Part shown: one piece after another, positions 1 through 16,167 of the stretch
Layout of the letters: every line of letters begins with the position of its first letter
Numbering within the stretch: the first letter of the stretch is position 1
DNA from: Benincasa hispida
Taxonomy: Eukaryota > Streptophyta > Magnoliopsida > Cucurbitales > Cucurbitaceae
Length of the DNA stretch: 64,000 bases
Direction of reading: 5' to 3'
NCBI RefSeq assembly: GCF_009727055.1
Contig: NC_052353.1
Span: 62,296,388 to 62,360,387, forward strand
Made by a program: the position numbers and the translations under genes
Notes under the pieces: model-generated
What the model was told of the DNA's origin: nothing
Seen by the model: only the letters and a program-made list of their open reading frames with translations
Database searches by the model: none

Positions 1-1020
1 GCGGATATTTATTGAAAAAATTATAACAAAATAATTCAATTTGTCTGTGTGTTGTTATAAGGAAATCACAAATCACAAACAGGATTTGCTATTATAGTTG
101 TATATGTTAATGACTTGAATATAATTGGAATTCTCGAAAAGTTTTCAAAGGCAATGGAATATCTTAAAAAAGTAACTGAAATGAAAGATCTCAAGAAAAA
201 AAAAACATACCTTAGTTTACAAATTGAGCATTTAGCGGATGAAATATTTATTCTTCAATCAACTTATACAGGTAAAATTTTGAAAAGATTTATATGGACA
301 AGACCAGATATGGTACAATCACCTGAGTGGATTTTATATTCATCGGTCTACCATATCTTAGTGGAATTGGTATACTTATGTATATCGCTAATAATACATG
401 ACCAAATATTGCATTTTCAATTTATTAGCTAGATATAGTTCTTCTATTACAAAAAGATATTTGAAGGGAATTAAGCATATACTCCATTATCTTTGAGAAA
501 CAATCGATATGGTTTATTTTATTCAAATAAATCAAATTTTGACCTAGTTGATTATACAGATTCTGAATATTTATTTGATCCACAAAAAGCTAGATCTCAA
601 ACAGGTTATCTGTTCACATGTGGAGAAACTGTTATATCATGACGATCGGTAAAACAGATCATAACAGCACTTCCTCAAATCATTCTGAAATTCTTATTCA
701 CGAAGCTAGACGAGAATGTGTGTGGCTAAGATCAATTACTTAACACAATCGTGAAATATGTGGTGTCTTCTAACAAAAATCTTCCAACAATATCATACGA
801 AGAAAACATAGTCCAAATCAAATGAGAATATATTAGACGAGATAGAACAAAACATATTTCACCGAAACTTTTCTACACTCGTGATCTTGAAAAAAATTGC
901 AATATCACTATACAACAATTTTATTCAAAAGGTAACCTTGCAGATTTATTTACAAAGCCAATACCAATCGCAACTTTTAAAAAAATTGCACAATATTAAG
1001 ATGCGACCACTCAGAGATCT
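1..1020 (+). pseudogene. Ty1/copia reverse transcriptase-RNase H fragment (dead)
   Basis: Translated pieces in shifting frames match the C-terminal half of a plant Ty1/copia polyprotein. From about 80 to 430 there is a reverse-transcriptase stretch with the active-site block read as YVNDLNIIG, followed by LQIEHLAD and STYTGKILKRF. Near 590-640 comes the RNase H piece SQTGYLFTCGETVIS, and near 930-970 the terminal NLADLFTKPIP block. The catalytic YVDD box reads YVND, so a key aspartate is lost, and stops and frameshifts separate the blocks. The element enters from the left edge, so gag, integrase and the 5' LTR lie outside the window. It is not expected to make a working protein. Confidence 0.88.
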
Positions 1021-1790
1021 TAAATGATGTTTTCATAAATGAGTAGATATATTGATATATTATATAAAATATGTACTCTTTTTCCTTCACTAGAATTATT
1101 TTTCCCATTAGATTTTTCTAGTAAGACTTTAACGAGACACATTTCATATATATACAAACATATAAAAGAGAGTATTATAAATATTATAATAGTAAATAAT
1201 GTCAATTGCTTAGTATCCTAAAAACCATATGTCAATCTTCATGTTATCCATGTGCCTCGTAGTGTCCATGTAAGACCACATCCTACTTGTCACTTTACCT
1301 ATAAATAGTGACATTTGATAGATCTTAAAATTATCTATAAATAGTGACATTTGATGGATCTTAAAATCATTGTTAGGTACATCCACTTTAAATTCTACTT
1401 AAATTTCCATATTATCCAATTTTTATAGTTTTAGTTATTTTATAATTTTAGTTTATTATTGTATCATATTTTATTTATTTATTTATATATTATTATATTA
1501 TATTTTCTTCATATCCATTGTGCTCATCAATTGCACAACAAAGAGCAATTTTATACGTGTGGAGGAATAGTTTCGTATCTTGGCTAAAGTTCATAAGAAA
1601 AATAAATAAATAAATTATAAGAAACAGCTTTTGTTTTTAAAATACCTCTAATACTTTCAAAAGATAGAATATTATCTTCACCTTTTATAAAAGTTTCAAA
1701 ACTACCATGAATAAATTTGATATGAAATAAGACGATGACTTGAAACAAAAATGGGATGCTAAACTATTCTAGATCAGCCCATAGCATTTT
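1021..1790 (+). mobile_element. Probable 3' LTR remnant of the copia element
   Basis: This AT-rich stretch follows directly after the RNase H end and has no coding content. At 1299-1376 a unit of about 38 bp containing the TATA-like word CTATAAATAGTGACATTTGA is repeated twice in tandem with one or two changes. A TATA box at that distance from the pol end is what a copia 3' LTR would carry. I could not fix the LTR ends, and no matching 5' LTR is in the window. The region from about 1790 to 2112 shows nothing beyond the likely 3' UTR of the next gene. Confidence 0.45.
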
Positions 1791-2112
1791 AAGTCCCAAT
1801 TTCTATCCAAAATTCAACAAGATTTTGAAAAACTAATATTACCGTTTTTAAAAATGAAAAACACCGGCGTGGGGGGCCTGATGAGTTCGTTGTAATGGTT
1901 GTAAGGGCAAAAACGTAGAAAGGAAAGGCAAAGTGCAAAAAACAACGAAAAACACAGTGAACAATAAGACTTGTGATTTTTCTCATTAAAACAACGCCGA
2001 TTCTAATCCTAATCCGAAATGTAACAAAAAATGAAGTCATACAAAAAAACTAGAACCTTTGGTAAATTTCATACACGGGTGGAAACTCCCCTGACAAAAA
2101 ACTTACCAACTT

Positions 2113-5643
<3,531 letters not shown>

Positions 5644-6429
5644 CACCGTGTAGGATTATTCTGAGAAACCGTGAGAAGGAATGGGAAGGAGCTAAACCTA
5701 GATGAAAAATCTGGAAAATTTTACACAATTAACCCCTGTTTGGAACAATGAATTTGGGAGAATTTCAAATTATTTTTGACGTGCTTGGGTGCAAAAGAAA
5801 AGCACGAAGTTCCGCTCCAACTTCCGAATAGGTGGGATTTAGACAGGATTTTAAATTTTAGGGAAATATCAATATTATACTAGTGATTTGTATCTATCTA
5901 TGTTCACTTGATTCCATGAAAGTTCATTTTTCTCCAAAAGTTTCAACAAAGTAACAAATTATAATAATAATGCAATTCTTTCTAAAGGAGTAGAGAGGAT
6001 TAAAAGAAGACGAGTGGATAGAAGTTCACTCAAATTAATGAAACTCCTATTTGATTCTCGCTTTTTTACATTACTTTTAGCATTCAAAGAAGTTATATGT
6101 TAAATTTTAGAAGGCAATTCGAATGGAGGGTCTAATTGATTCTAAAGTTTAGGATTAACATTGATAGTTGGGGTTTTTAATCGATACAACCAAACCAAGT
6201 TACAGACTTCCTTAAGTTCACATGCTTCATAGTTTTTCTATATTCAGTATTCAAGCAAACTAACTAACACCTTCAAGCAAACTTTGAGGCATTTTTAGTT
6301 CTACAGTTTCATTTAGACTGATTGAACGTTTGTTGAATAAAGAATTCGACAACCAGACTGCTTCTTTTGATTTTCTTCTACGTGGGTGAAAAAAATAAAT
6401 CGACAAAACAAATTAAAACAAAAATTGAA
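5644..6429 (-). other. KRR1 5' flank, possible leader intron
   Basis: There is no coding sequence here. On the minus strand a pyrimidine-rich tract ending TTTCTCAG lies about 15 nt before the KRR1 start codon and would serve as a splice acceptor. This suggests that a leader exon lies further upstream (6430-6720) with an intron between. That is an inference; no transcript data are available. The rest is plain AT-rich sequence. Confidence 0.35.
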
Positions 6430-6750
6430 AACCTTATGCCGAATCTGAGCGGCTGCCCAATCTCACGAACGGCGCGGGTTAGGGGATGACAGAGATGAGT
6501 AACGAGGGAGTGTGAGAGGGAGGGAGCGGCAGTGAGTTTGTTGAAGGGCAGAGACTGCAGCAGATGAGAGTGCAGGATGGGCGGCAGCGGCTGAGACACC
6601 GTCGTCTAGCAGCGGGCGGCGGCAGGGTGCATAGCTGGTAATGGGAGGGAGGGGCGGTTGAACGTCGTGAAATAGGGTTTACAGAAAAGAAGACAACCGC
6701 ACGGAGGAGAGAAAAATGTGAGTTAAATTTTCGGAAGAAAAGAGAGGTCA
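6430..6750 (-). promoter_or_regulatory. GC-rich KRR1 leader/promoter with telo-box
   Basis: This is a sharply GC-richer island in an AT-rich setting. Read on the minus strand, it carries AAACCCTA (telo-box) at 6680-6673, then a pyrimidine-rich stretch typical of plant 5' leaders. Telo-boxes are known in plant promoters of ribosomal-protein and ribosome-biogenesis genes, which fits KRR1 about 1 kb downstream. The short frames inside (for example 6378-6599) resemble no protein I know. An unrelated first exon is the alternative. Confidence 0.45.
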
Positions 6751-7338
6751 ATTTACCAAGTTAGTCTGACACAATTTCTCTAAATTTAATCTTTCAATTT
6801 TTTTCCAAAAAAAGAAAAAGCAAAACAAAACAATTATATGAAACATCATAAAAGAAATTCCTTCATTGAGGGCTTTCCACTTGATGTTATGACGAAGGCT
6901 TCAATTCATGAGATATTTCTTTTTTTCTTTACTAGAGTCCTTCAACTTCTAAAATTTATAAAATTTACTAACAACCTAAGGACTTTTGAAGATCCAACAT
7001 GAGATGGTATATCTCTGTTTTGTATGTCATTTTCCTTCAGTGTTTGAACATACTCGATCATACTTCATCGTTTATACTCGATCAAAACTCCCCACATCTT
7101 ATATTATCTTAGCATTCCAAACAGTCTTATAAAGTATAAAATGATAAGTGGAGTAGTATAGTTAATAACTCCATTACACTCTCCCTGACCCTTCTCCAAA
7201 CACTCTTGAAGCAATATAATTGAAATTTTATACTATGCTGAATGTACATGATATTTGAAAGGTTTACAGTTAAATATACACTATAGAAACTAAGACAAGA
7301 CACAAGAGAGACCGAAATTGAAAAAATGCATTGCCAAG

Positions 7339-7413
7339 TGGGCTCTTTCGTGGACTCCATCACTCCATTCCCCAAGCCCAGCTCACTAGTATTATGGGCC
7401 GCATACAAGCCCA
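7339..7413. promoter_or_regulatory. Cluster of four site II (TGGGCY) motifs
   Basis: TGGGCT at 7339, AGCCCA at 7375, TGGGCC at 7395 and AGCCCA at 7408 lie within 75 bp. Site II elements together with telo-boxes mark TCP-bound promoters of growth and translation genes in plants. The cluster is 1.7 kb from the KRR1 start and 0.65 kb beyond the telo-box. It may belong to KRR1 or to an unseen transcript. Confidence 0.35.
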
Positions 7414-10218
7414 ATTCCACCACTTAAGTGCGTAGGTTACCCTACGACAAGTAGATGTAGCTGAAAACGACACCATTAATAATAATAATAATTTGTAAAA
7501 ATATTTATATAATAAAAATTTGTTAAGAATATTTATATACGGAATGTATGTGAAATGCGGATAAGATGTGAATATATAAATAATAAACTCAACAAATCCT
7601 CACCAAATCTTTGAGTGCCAATCTCAACCAATACCCACGACTTATTTCAAGAATATATATATATATATAAATCAATCTTTGAATTTGCCAAATTCAATCT
7701 GGTGCGTTAACGGAGCCATCAATAACATTGTTAGTGCAACTCAACTCCAATCAATCAATTCCAACCCATTCATTCACAATTTTTCTTTTCTTTTCCTTCC
7801 TCTTTTTTTTTTTCAATTCTCCACCATCACAATTAAACTTGTTCCTTCTCGAGTAGGACCCTCTTTATAAGCATTTTCAACATCTTTATTTAAAAAATAA
7901 ATGATGTAGAATAAAAGTCGAGAGTTCGAAATCACGAATCAATACCCTATTAATAATAGTAATAGTAAGGTCACTTTTAGTTGAAAGTGATCTCAATATA
8001 TTAGAAAATATCTCAATTATATTAAACAAGCACATGAAAAGTCCTATGGTATGATCACCATCTAAGTTTCCATCCATAAAAAAGTAGTACAAACCAAAAC
8101 TCATCTCAAATCAAATCAAGAAGCTGGATTTTGATTTAAAAAGGAGTGGGATCCGAAAATTTTGAGGCCCTATAATAGAATTGAATTGAATTGAATTTGT
8201 ACATATATATGTATTAAACAAGTCCTTATTTCTTTGTTTGTGTGGCCCATTTTCTTGTTGTGCCAGAAAAAGGAGGTACCAACATTAATAACTTGTAGCC
8301 CTGCATTTGTTATAATATGGGGAATAATGATGAATGATGGTGAAAGTTGACCATTCTATCCCCCACCTTTCATTTTCCTTTCTCCTTCTTTTTTTAATTT
8401 TGTTTCAAACCATTCATTGCATTTTTTTTTTTTTCTAGTGTAAGAAAAGAATCTAATTAAATGAATAAATAGAGACATGAAAGAAAGGAGAAAGAAAAAA
8501 GACATCGAATCTCACACTTCTATATTCTCTAGTCTTCTCTAGACATTATGAACAGCATTGAGCAATGGGCACATGGAGAGGTGAGTGTGGTAATTGAATT
8601 TTGAATTAAAATATAGTGTTCTTCTATATAGATGGGGGAAGAATTGGAAGATGGGTTAATTAGGACATGAGGAGGCAATTATGGGTTTTGGATTCATAGG
8701 ACACAGTTTGAATGGAAATGGTCCAAAACAACTAAATGGGGACACATAATAATGGCGGACAGAATTAAATTATTTGAATATATGACGCCCAGTTTGTTTA
8801 CAAGTTTTTTCATGCAATTTCAGATTAATATTTAATATCTTTATTTGTTCACATAATTCCACTTTTTAAAATCTACAAAATTTTTAAATTCATCTTATAT
8901 GGATTTTTTAATACCTGCAAATGTGAGATTTTGGAAATTGATAAATTAATATCAAATATTCATTATTATTAATTTTAATTAATTATTAAATATAAATATA
9001 TTATTTAGACACCATTAATATTTTATGCTATCTTAACTATTTAATATAAATCATTATTGTTAATTATCAATATTTTAATTTATCTATTTATTAATTTAAT
9101 TATTTTTAGTAATTAGTTTAATTAAAAAGTATTTATTTATTTTTTATTGTATTAATTAAATAATTAATTAACATAGCAACAAATTAGTTAATGTTAAGCT
9201 TGATTCATCTCTTGTATTTAATTAAGTAATTATTTATTTTTAGTCTCTATGTACGAATTATTGAATTGAACACAAATATTTGACTTTCAGGCATTAGTTA
9301 TCTTGCACATTCAAATACATGTATTAATTACCCCATACATTTAAAACTCTGACATTCAAATCTCAGATATTTAATATTTATACCTATGAAACAATTATCT
9401 ACAATTCAAACGGCCACTAACTGATAAATTTGCTAATGGTATTTCAAATTTGAATCAGATAGTTATGAATAAGTATGTTACACGGGCAATTTAACATATC
9501 TCCACTTGATAATTATATTTAAAAAATGGGGAAAGATAAGAGTAAAAAAAAAAGAAAGAAAGAAAACCATGAAGCATTTGTTGAGTTTTTGACGAAATAT
9601 TAGAAATGTAGTTTGTTCGTGTTATTAGAATTGAAAAAATTGATTGGCTTTTACCACTACGAAGGGAGTTAATGGTGTTTGTGGATTGGGTTGAATGACT
9701 TTTTAGGCCCAACTCAATTGTTCGGTTTGTTAATTTCTTCAACTCAAATAAACTCTATCAAAAAATGAATCCGACTCAATTCAACCCAACCAATAAATAT
9801 TCAAGTTGGGTTCGTTCAGTTAATCGGATTATTTATTTAAATTTATGTTCTAAAAAAAAGTAATATGTTAATATGAATTTTTTTTTATTTAATTATGTGT
9901 GATTGTAGCAAAGTTTCACATAGTGGTTTTTCCTTGGTTCATGGATTTTCAATCGAGTTGGGAATATTCCATGTAAATTCTTATATTTTCAGGTTTTATT
10001 ATTTTCTTTTAATTCTTTTGTAAGTTTTCTCTGTAATTTTTCTACTTATTCCTGCTAAAGGTGTGCATTAGTCGTCAATATTGGTTTTAGGAGAAATCGG
10101 CATAAAAAACTTACATAAAAAGTGTGTGAAATCCGACACATGGACCATATTCTTTGCCAATATGAGTTTTGCTCATGTCTCGAATGAATTTCGGTCGATC
10201 AGTTTGTCAGAGTTTTTT
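7414..10218. other. Intergenic, no gene seen
   Basis: AT-rich spacer with no coding frame that resembles a known protein. It holds short AT and ATA microsatellites (7640-7670, 7478-7490) and very AT-rich sequence at 8900-9240. At 9660-9830 repeated GGGTTGAGTTGGGTT-like words resemble the interior of hAT-type MITEs, but I could not find both ends. Confidence 0.6.
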
Positions 10219-10487
10219 TTATAACACTCAAAAATAGCTATAATTCCTAGCTTAATTTAGGCTTGTAAATGAGTTTTTTTATGTTTAATTATCCTATTTT
10301 ATAGGTGTTGAATGCCCAAGGGTAGAATTGAGCATTTCGAGTCAAACGGGATTAATTTGAAGTAATTTAGAGGTAATTTGAACATTTAAGGCTTCAAATG
10401 AGGATAAATGACAAAAACGCCCCTGATTGGAGCGTCGCAACCCTAGTGCAACGCAAAAAGGCAGAATGTGTGGATGCAGAATCAACG

Positions 10488-10513
10488 TTGCAACACTACC
10501 TGTAGTGTTGCAA
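10488..10513. repeat. Perfect 12-bp palindrome with 2-nt spacer
   Basis: TTGCAACACTAC at 10488-10499 and GTAGTGTTGCAA at 10502-10513 are exact reverse complements separated by CT. They lie in a GC-richer patch at the start of repeat copy A. They could form a cruciform or a short hairpin. Confidence 0.8.
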
Positions 10514-11456
10514 TGCTACAAATTTTGACGAAAAAATGCTGAAATTCGCGAGTGCCTTCAAATTTGACCAAAGTTACAACGTTGTCTAGATACCTTATCT
10601 TGGTGATACTACGAATACGACTCGCTTTCTAGATGTTACAATTGTTGTAAAGTACTAAAAATGATCTAATCATGATCACTCATGTGAAGACATGTGAACG
10701 GGAGTATTCTATACAAAATAGTTTGTATAAGACCAGATCGTGAAATGACTAGTCTTAGTATATAATGTTGTTTATAATAAAGACTTACATTTTACCATGA
10801 TGACCATAGGTGACATGACATGAATTTTGAGTGAGTTGTGAACTCCTGCCTACGAAGATGGTCATTTGATTTGTATAGGTGAGAGTGGTCAGATCGTCAA
10901 CTCAATACGTCTACCATTTTGGGATTCGTCTGATTGAGGAGTTGGGAACACAACTACACAAGACGGAATTCACTCATTCCCCAATGTCAGGGTAAATAGA
11001 TAAATTACCCCCTTAAGGGCTGATTCTGAAGCTTGAACAATGTAGCACCACACCTTTTCTTGCCCTAGGGGTTTTGTCATAGTTGGATTATGATTTATTG
11101 TTCATTAAATGGATTAGTGGTACTTGAGTATGTAACTACAGGGGCAAAACGGTAATTTTGGCCTAACTGTAATTACGAGCAATATGTGAAAGGTCATTAC
11201 TGTTGACTGGTTATATCCAATGGACAAAAAAATATATCTGTAATGCGAATAATACAACTGTCAAGTGGATGTTGAATAATTAATGAAACTAATAATCTAA
11301 TTAAAGGAATTTAATTAATTATTCAAATACCATCTAAGTTTCAATCTACAGGTCCATAAGGTCCCTTCTGCAACAGGATTAAATGATAATCAAAATTTGA
11401 TTAATTTGAATTGTTTATATTAATTTAGGAAATTAATTACACGTGATATAATTAAA

Positions 11457-11546
11457 TTTTCATAATTATATATGATGTAATTACTATAATGTAATTTGAG
11501 AGGAAAAAATACATTATAGTAATTGCATCCTATATAATTATGAAAA
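11457..11546. repeat. 37-bp inverted repeat, 16-nt loop
   Basis: Arms 11457-11493 and 11510-11546 pair over 37 bp with two non-Watson-Crick positions, one of which is a G-T pair. The loop is 16 nt (11494-11509). The arms begin TTTTCATAATTATATA. The structure is inside repeat copy A. Confidence 0.85.
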
Positions 11547-12330
11547 GTTTATTTGAGAGGAAAAAATATTTGAATATGATTCAAATATTAGTTATGTAAA
11601 TTGGATTCATGTAATTTAACTTAATATAAATGAGATTTATGTTCATTGATGAGAGAATTAAAACTATAGGTTATATTGTATATGATACAACATTAAATCA
11701 TAAGTTATATGTTATATATTATATATGATATAACATATAATTATATATATTTTTTAAATTTAAATTTAATTTTGAATTTTAGGAGGAAAATAACTTCCCT
11801 CCCCTAATCTTTCAACTCACTACGTGTGAGGTTGGTTGTGGTGGGGTGTGTCTTATTCTACCTAGAAAAGGGGGAAAAAAATCTAAGAGTGAGAGAGATA
11901 GATTTTTTTTTTTATAACTCAATCTCTCCTCTCAATCTTTCCCTCTCTTACAATTTTCCCAATAACCCACAACTCCTTAGATTCTCATCGAGACAATATA
12001 GAGGTGGTTTTCGTGGTGGTAGCCATTTGGAGATCAAATTGGATTGTGATCAATTTACAAAAAGAGACATTCCACGTGAAGAAAATTATTCTTCAAAAAT
12101 AAAAGTTTTATGAAACTCTATCTCTGTATATACACACACACGTATATATTTAATAGCATGTTGTAAATTAAATTTTATATTAATAATGTAATTTGTAATT
12201 TGCGTTATGTGAAATAATTGAAATATAGACCGATCCACGTTTTCGCTCAGGACCTTCACAGGTTCCTACAGTCTCAACCTTACCTTACCACTCAAAGGCT
12301 AGATCGATAGGAGCATTGTAACACCATGAC

Positions 12331-15300
12331 TGTAATGTAAATTTTTTCTTTCTGAATTAGGAAAAAGGGGGAGAGGAGAGTTGGTCGTCTTAGAGTGCAC
12401 GTTACTCGGTTTTTGCCACTCTAGATCAAAACTCATGAGATTTCCTTTAATTTTAAGTTGTAATTATAAATCCTGGCGTCGTGAGTCGGATTTGATGAAT
12501 GATTGAAGGCCACGACGTGGGTTTTTGAGGTTTTAGGGATTTTATTGAATTATTTGAGGTTTGTTATAGTTTTTGATTGGATATTTCTGTTTCTTTATGA
12601 TTTCTATTATTTGATTCAATTTATAGCATAAACATATAGAATTGATGAATTGACGACTCAAATCTCTTGTACGTTTGTCTTTGCTTTGTGTGTTTTTCAT
12701 GTCCATAGTTGTATTGAAAGCATGCTCAATTCAATAGGTTCTAGTTTGAATTATGACATGATTTCTAGACTAGTTAGGATCACCTAATTGATAACAAAAC
12801 CTAAAGATTGGAAATGCATTAGGATAGAATTGCTCATCCTTACTTAATATCTTAATCTACCCAAGAACGTAATACAATTAACTAAATAAATTGCCCTTGT
12901 AATGAGCTTAGTTAATTTAGGGATTAATGACATGTTGATTCTCGTTAGGGAATTTGTATAGGTTGTCCCTATATTCGATTAGGCTCAAGAAGTAGTTAGT
13001 TTGTGATTGTTTTTATAATTAATCGATGATTAGATTCGTAGAAACCCCTGCGATCTCTAAACTAGTGAAGGTAATCTTGTGTTCGATCTCTATTTCTCAA
13101 CCTATCTTACATTTCCGCATTTAGTTTTCCGTCAATCAAACAACAAAATCCTCTTATTTTTACTGAGTCAAATTTAGCTTATGAGATATTTAATTCTTGG
13201 CCTCTTTGTGTTTTGACCCCGTACTTCCCACTTGTGCTACCTAGTAGTTTAGATAGTGGTTTGATGATTTATAAATATTTTTTGTTTGACAAACATTTTC
13301 TTTTTCCAAGCAAAGTCAAAGTGAACGAAAAGTGTTAGTTTTAGGTTAATATAATTTACAACTTTTTAAAATTTAAACCAATACTAAGTCAATAGACTTT
13401 GAGTTGGGTTGATGACAATAAACTTACTTTTTTTGTGGGGGGTGGGGGGTGGGGGGAATGATTTTACAAAATGTTTATACGAAAATCGAAAACGGAATGA
13501 CCTCAATTCAATTAGTTTTGATCGATGAAATAAATTTTGGACGTGTTTATGCACATCCTAATTTCTACTATATTATTGTGAGGTTTTCGGCAAGTGCATT
13601 ATCGTTTATTTGGTCCAAAATGATGATATTTGATTTGATTTGATTGTGTGAAATTCAAGTCTCCCCTAGTGTTTATAATTTCAGAAAATGTAGAGGGGGT
13701 GAAGTGAAAGAATGAAATACGAGAATGGTTAGCCATCAAAATCCAACATCTTTTTTTTCTTCGGCTCCTTCATTATAGTCATATCAATTCAGTGTACTAT
13801 TTAGTCTACTTTTAAAAACCCAAATTGGTTTTTAGCTGATCCAATTTCCATCACTTTCAGTCCTTTCCTTTATATCTAGCCCAACAGATAAGCATCTCAA
13901 TCTCTATATCTCTTTTTAAAGAAAAACAAAAGTTAATTGTCAACCCACTCATCCAAATTAACATCAATGAGACTTTCAATTGGGTACACTTTTTTCATAG
14001 TGGTTGGGTATTACTTTAGTTTAGATAAGTAAGAATGGTTGGAAAGTCCTTGTGAATGTACACAATAATAATAATAATAATAATAAAGTTGGGGGATGTG
14101 GGGGAAAACATAATCATTTTACCAAAGATAGGGGGAGTTGGGTTTGATGCCACAATGCCCAGGGGAAGGGTTTTCTTTTGGTTTTACTTTTTCATTTTTT
14201 TTTTTTTTAAAATAATAATAATAATAATTGATTGAATGTTTTTTTAATTTTTCTTTGAGAGAATAATGTTTGGAAGTGTATTAGTGACAATTATAGTGGG
14301 AAGAACTGAATTTTGCACTTTAGAAAACACTCATTATCCTTCTGTCAAACCAAACAGTAGCTTTCTTTGGTGGGCAAAACAGAATCTCTCTCTCTATCTC
14401 TTTTTTCCATGTTTGTGTGTTTCACTCATAGTGGAGATGTTTTGTTGTTGGATTCAAAATGGCAATAATATAATGTATTTGTCTATACCAAACCAAACCA
14501 AAATATGATCCATCAAACTAAGAAGAAAATTGAGTTAAGTTAAAGAAGAGATTGATTAGTGGATTGATCTGTTATGAGTTTAATTAGACCCAGACCCACC
14601 ATGGCCTAGCTAGCTATATATATATAGCTTTTCTGAAAAGGCAGGCAGAGGCAACAACAACTTTTTTGTTACATAGTAAAGTGAAAGAGAGATAGAGTGA
14701 GAAGAAAGCTAGAATATACCCATTACCCAAGCCAAAGCAAAAATAATAGTAAAAGCCCAATATATAAGTTGATAGTAATTAAAGGTATATAAGTGATTGG
14801 GGGAAAGAGGAATACTGCCAAAATGGGTCCATCCAAAAGAGATGAGATTTCATTTAAATTAGGTCATTTCAAATCAAAATTCTCCAAGTGACATGTGATA
14901 CAGAAATACACATAAATATATCATGAGTGGAGTAGGGCCCATGTTGAAGGTAGAAAGGTGAGGCAACAAAATCAAAATGCAAGATGATGATAAAAGAAAA
15001 CACTTTACTTAATCTAATTTTTTTTTTTTTTCTTTTAGCATTTTGATCTGAGTGGGATGGATTGATGGAACTGCCCCTCACTCCTTTCATTGGATCCATA
15101 TTCTTCTATGCTCTTTTCTTTTTTCCCTTATGGTGGACAACTAGTGTGAAATCAAATGCATTTTTTTTTTGGTACATAACTTTTTAAAACTAGCACAATT
15201 TGTTGAAAAAAGAAAAAAGAAAAGAAAAATATTCACATGAGTGTGGAATTGACATCTTTTTCTTATGGAACCCTAATCTAAAGGGGGTTTTAAAAGTGAG

Positions 15301-16148
15301 CTATATTTTGGAAAGGGGTTTGAAATTGTGGGAGTGGGAATTTTGGTGGGTTTGTGTAGGTGATGGTGAATTTTGGAGGATTTGTGTTTGTAGTTTCTTG
15401 TTGGGTATTATTATTGTTGTTGTTGTTTTATATGATGGTGAGTAGGAAGATTGGTGGAAAAGGAATAGTACAAACTTTATTATTTATGACCCACTTCCAC
15501 CCACATCTCCACATCCAATGCACTATGCACTTGTCATTCTTCACCAATGCACTTCTCATTTTCCTTCTTCCAACCTATTTCCTTTTCTACTCCTTCTTAT
15601 TCTAATACCACTTTTACCCATCTCTAATCAAAATAGACCTAATCGTAATAAGATTTCATTTATATATCAATTATAATACATCACAATCAACTAATTACTT
15701 TTTATCACGTTTACTTTTAATTATTAATTTCTCACATTTATTTTTATTGTTACCAAGCTAACATATACTGCATTTATCATGTTATAATAGTACAATAATG
15801 GTAACGATAGTAATAGTATAATTTTCAAAAACACACTGGACAATGTCAAATATAATCAAATGAAGCTCACTTTTCATAATACCATCGATTTATTACATTT
15901 TTTTCTTAAGTAAACGCAACCTAAATTAATAAAGATAAAGTATTTGTGGTTTTACATTTTTCAAATAATGGTGCAACCAATGCATGATTTAATATCTCGT
16001 AAACTTTATTGATAACTAAATGTGATAGGATTAAACAGATGTATCGTGACATCAATCAAAATGTTGTTACAAACGCTCGGATATATTAAATTAAAGAATA
16101 AAAAACTTCAAATATTCGTTCTTCTGATCTCATTAATATATATAATCT
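12331..16148. other. Intergenic, no gene seen
   Basis: AT-rich spacer without a supported gene. It contains a G-run near 13435-13456, (AAT)n runs near 14065-14085 and 14208-14227, and poly-T tracts. The open frames at 15200-15605 and 14266-14508 are low-complexity and look like chance frames. Confidence 0.6.
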
Positions 16149-16167
16149 AGATGTGTATAAGAGACAG
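16149..16167 (+). other. Tn5 mosaic end (Nextera adapter), contamination
   Basis: The 19 bases AGATGTGTATAAGAGACAG are an exact match to the Tn5 mosaic end used in Nextera sequencing libraries. A chance exact match of 19 bases here is very unlikely. It sits exactly at the left edge of the duplicated block, so it marks an artificial join and is not plant sequence. Confidence 0.96.

Larger units (their letters stand above)
10219..12330 (+). repeat. LTR-like dispersed repeat, copy A
   Basis: From about 10580 this region aligns by eye with 50110-51700 (copy C) and, from about 11080, with 36600-37640 (copy B). Shared words in the same order include GTTGTAAAGTACTA/GTTGTAAGGTGCTA, a GTTTGTATAAGACCAGATCG/GTTTGCATAAGATCGGACC block, GTGAACTCCTGC/ATGAACTCCTA and TATAGGTGAGAGT/CATAGGTGAGGGT. 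They continue with CCATAAGGTCCCTTCTGCA/CTATCGGGTTCCTCTACTA. Copy C is a demonstrable solo LTR, so copy A is most likely an old LTR of the same superfamily. No protein remnant or primer site was found next to it. The exact ends are uncertain. Confidence 0.6.

Noticed and set aside
6378..6751. Two minus-strand frames rich in Pro, Leu and Arg
   Set aside because: This looks like a GC-richer leader and not protein; no motif and no continuing exon was found.
15200..15605. Overlapping plus-strand frames with hydrophobic stretches
   Set aside because: Low complexity, no homologous motif, and no splice partner.
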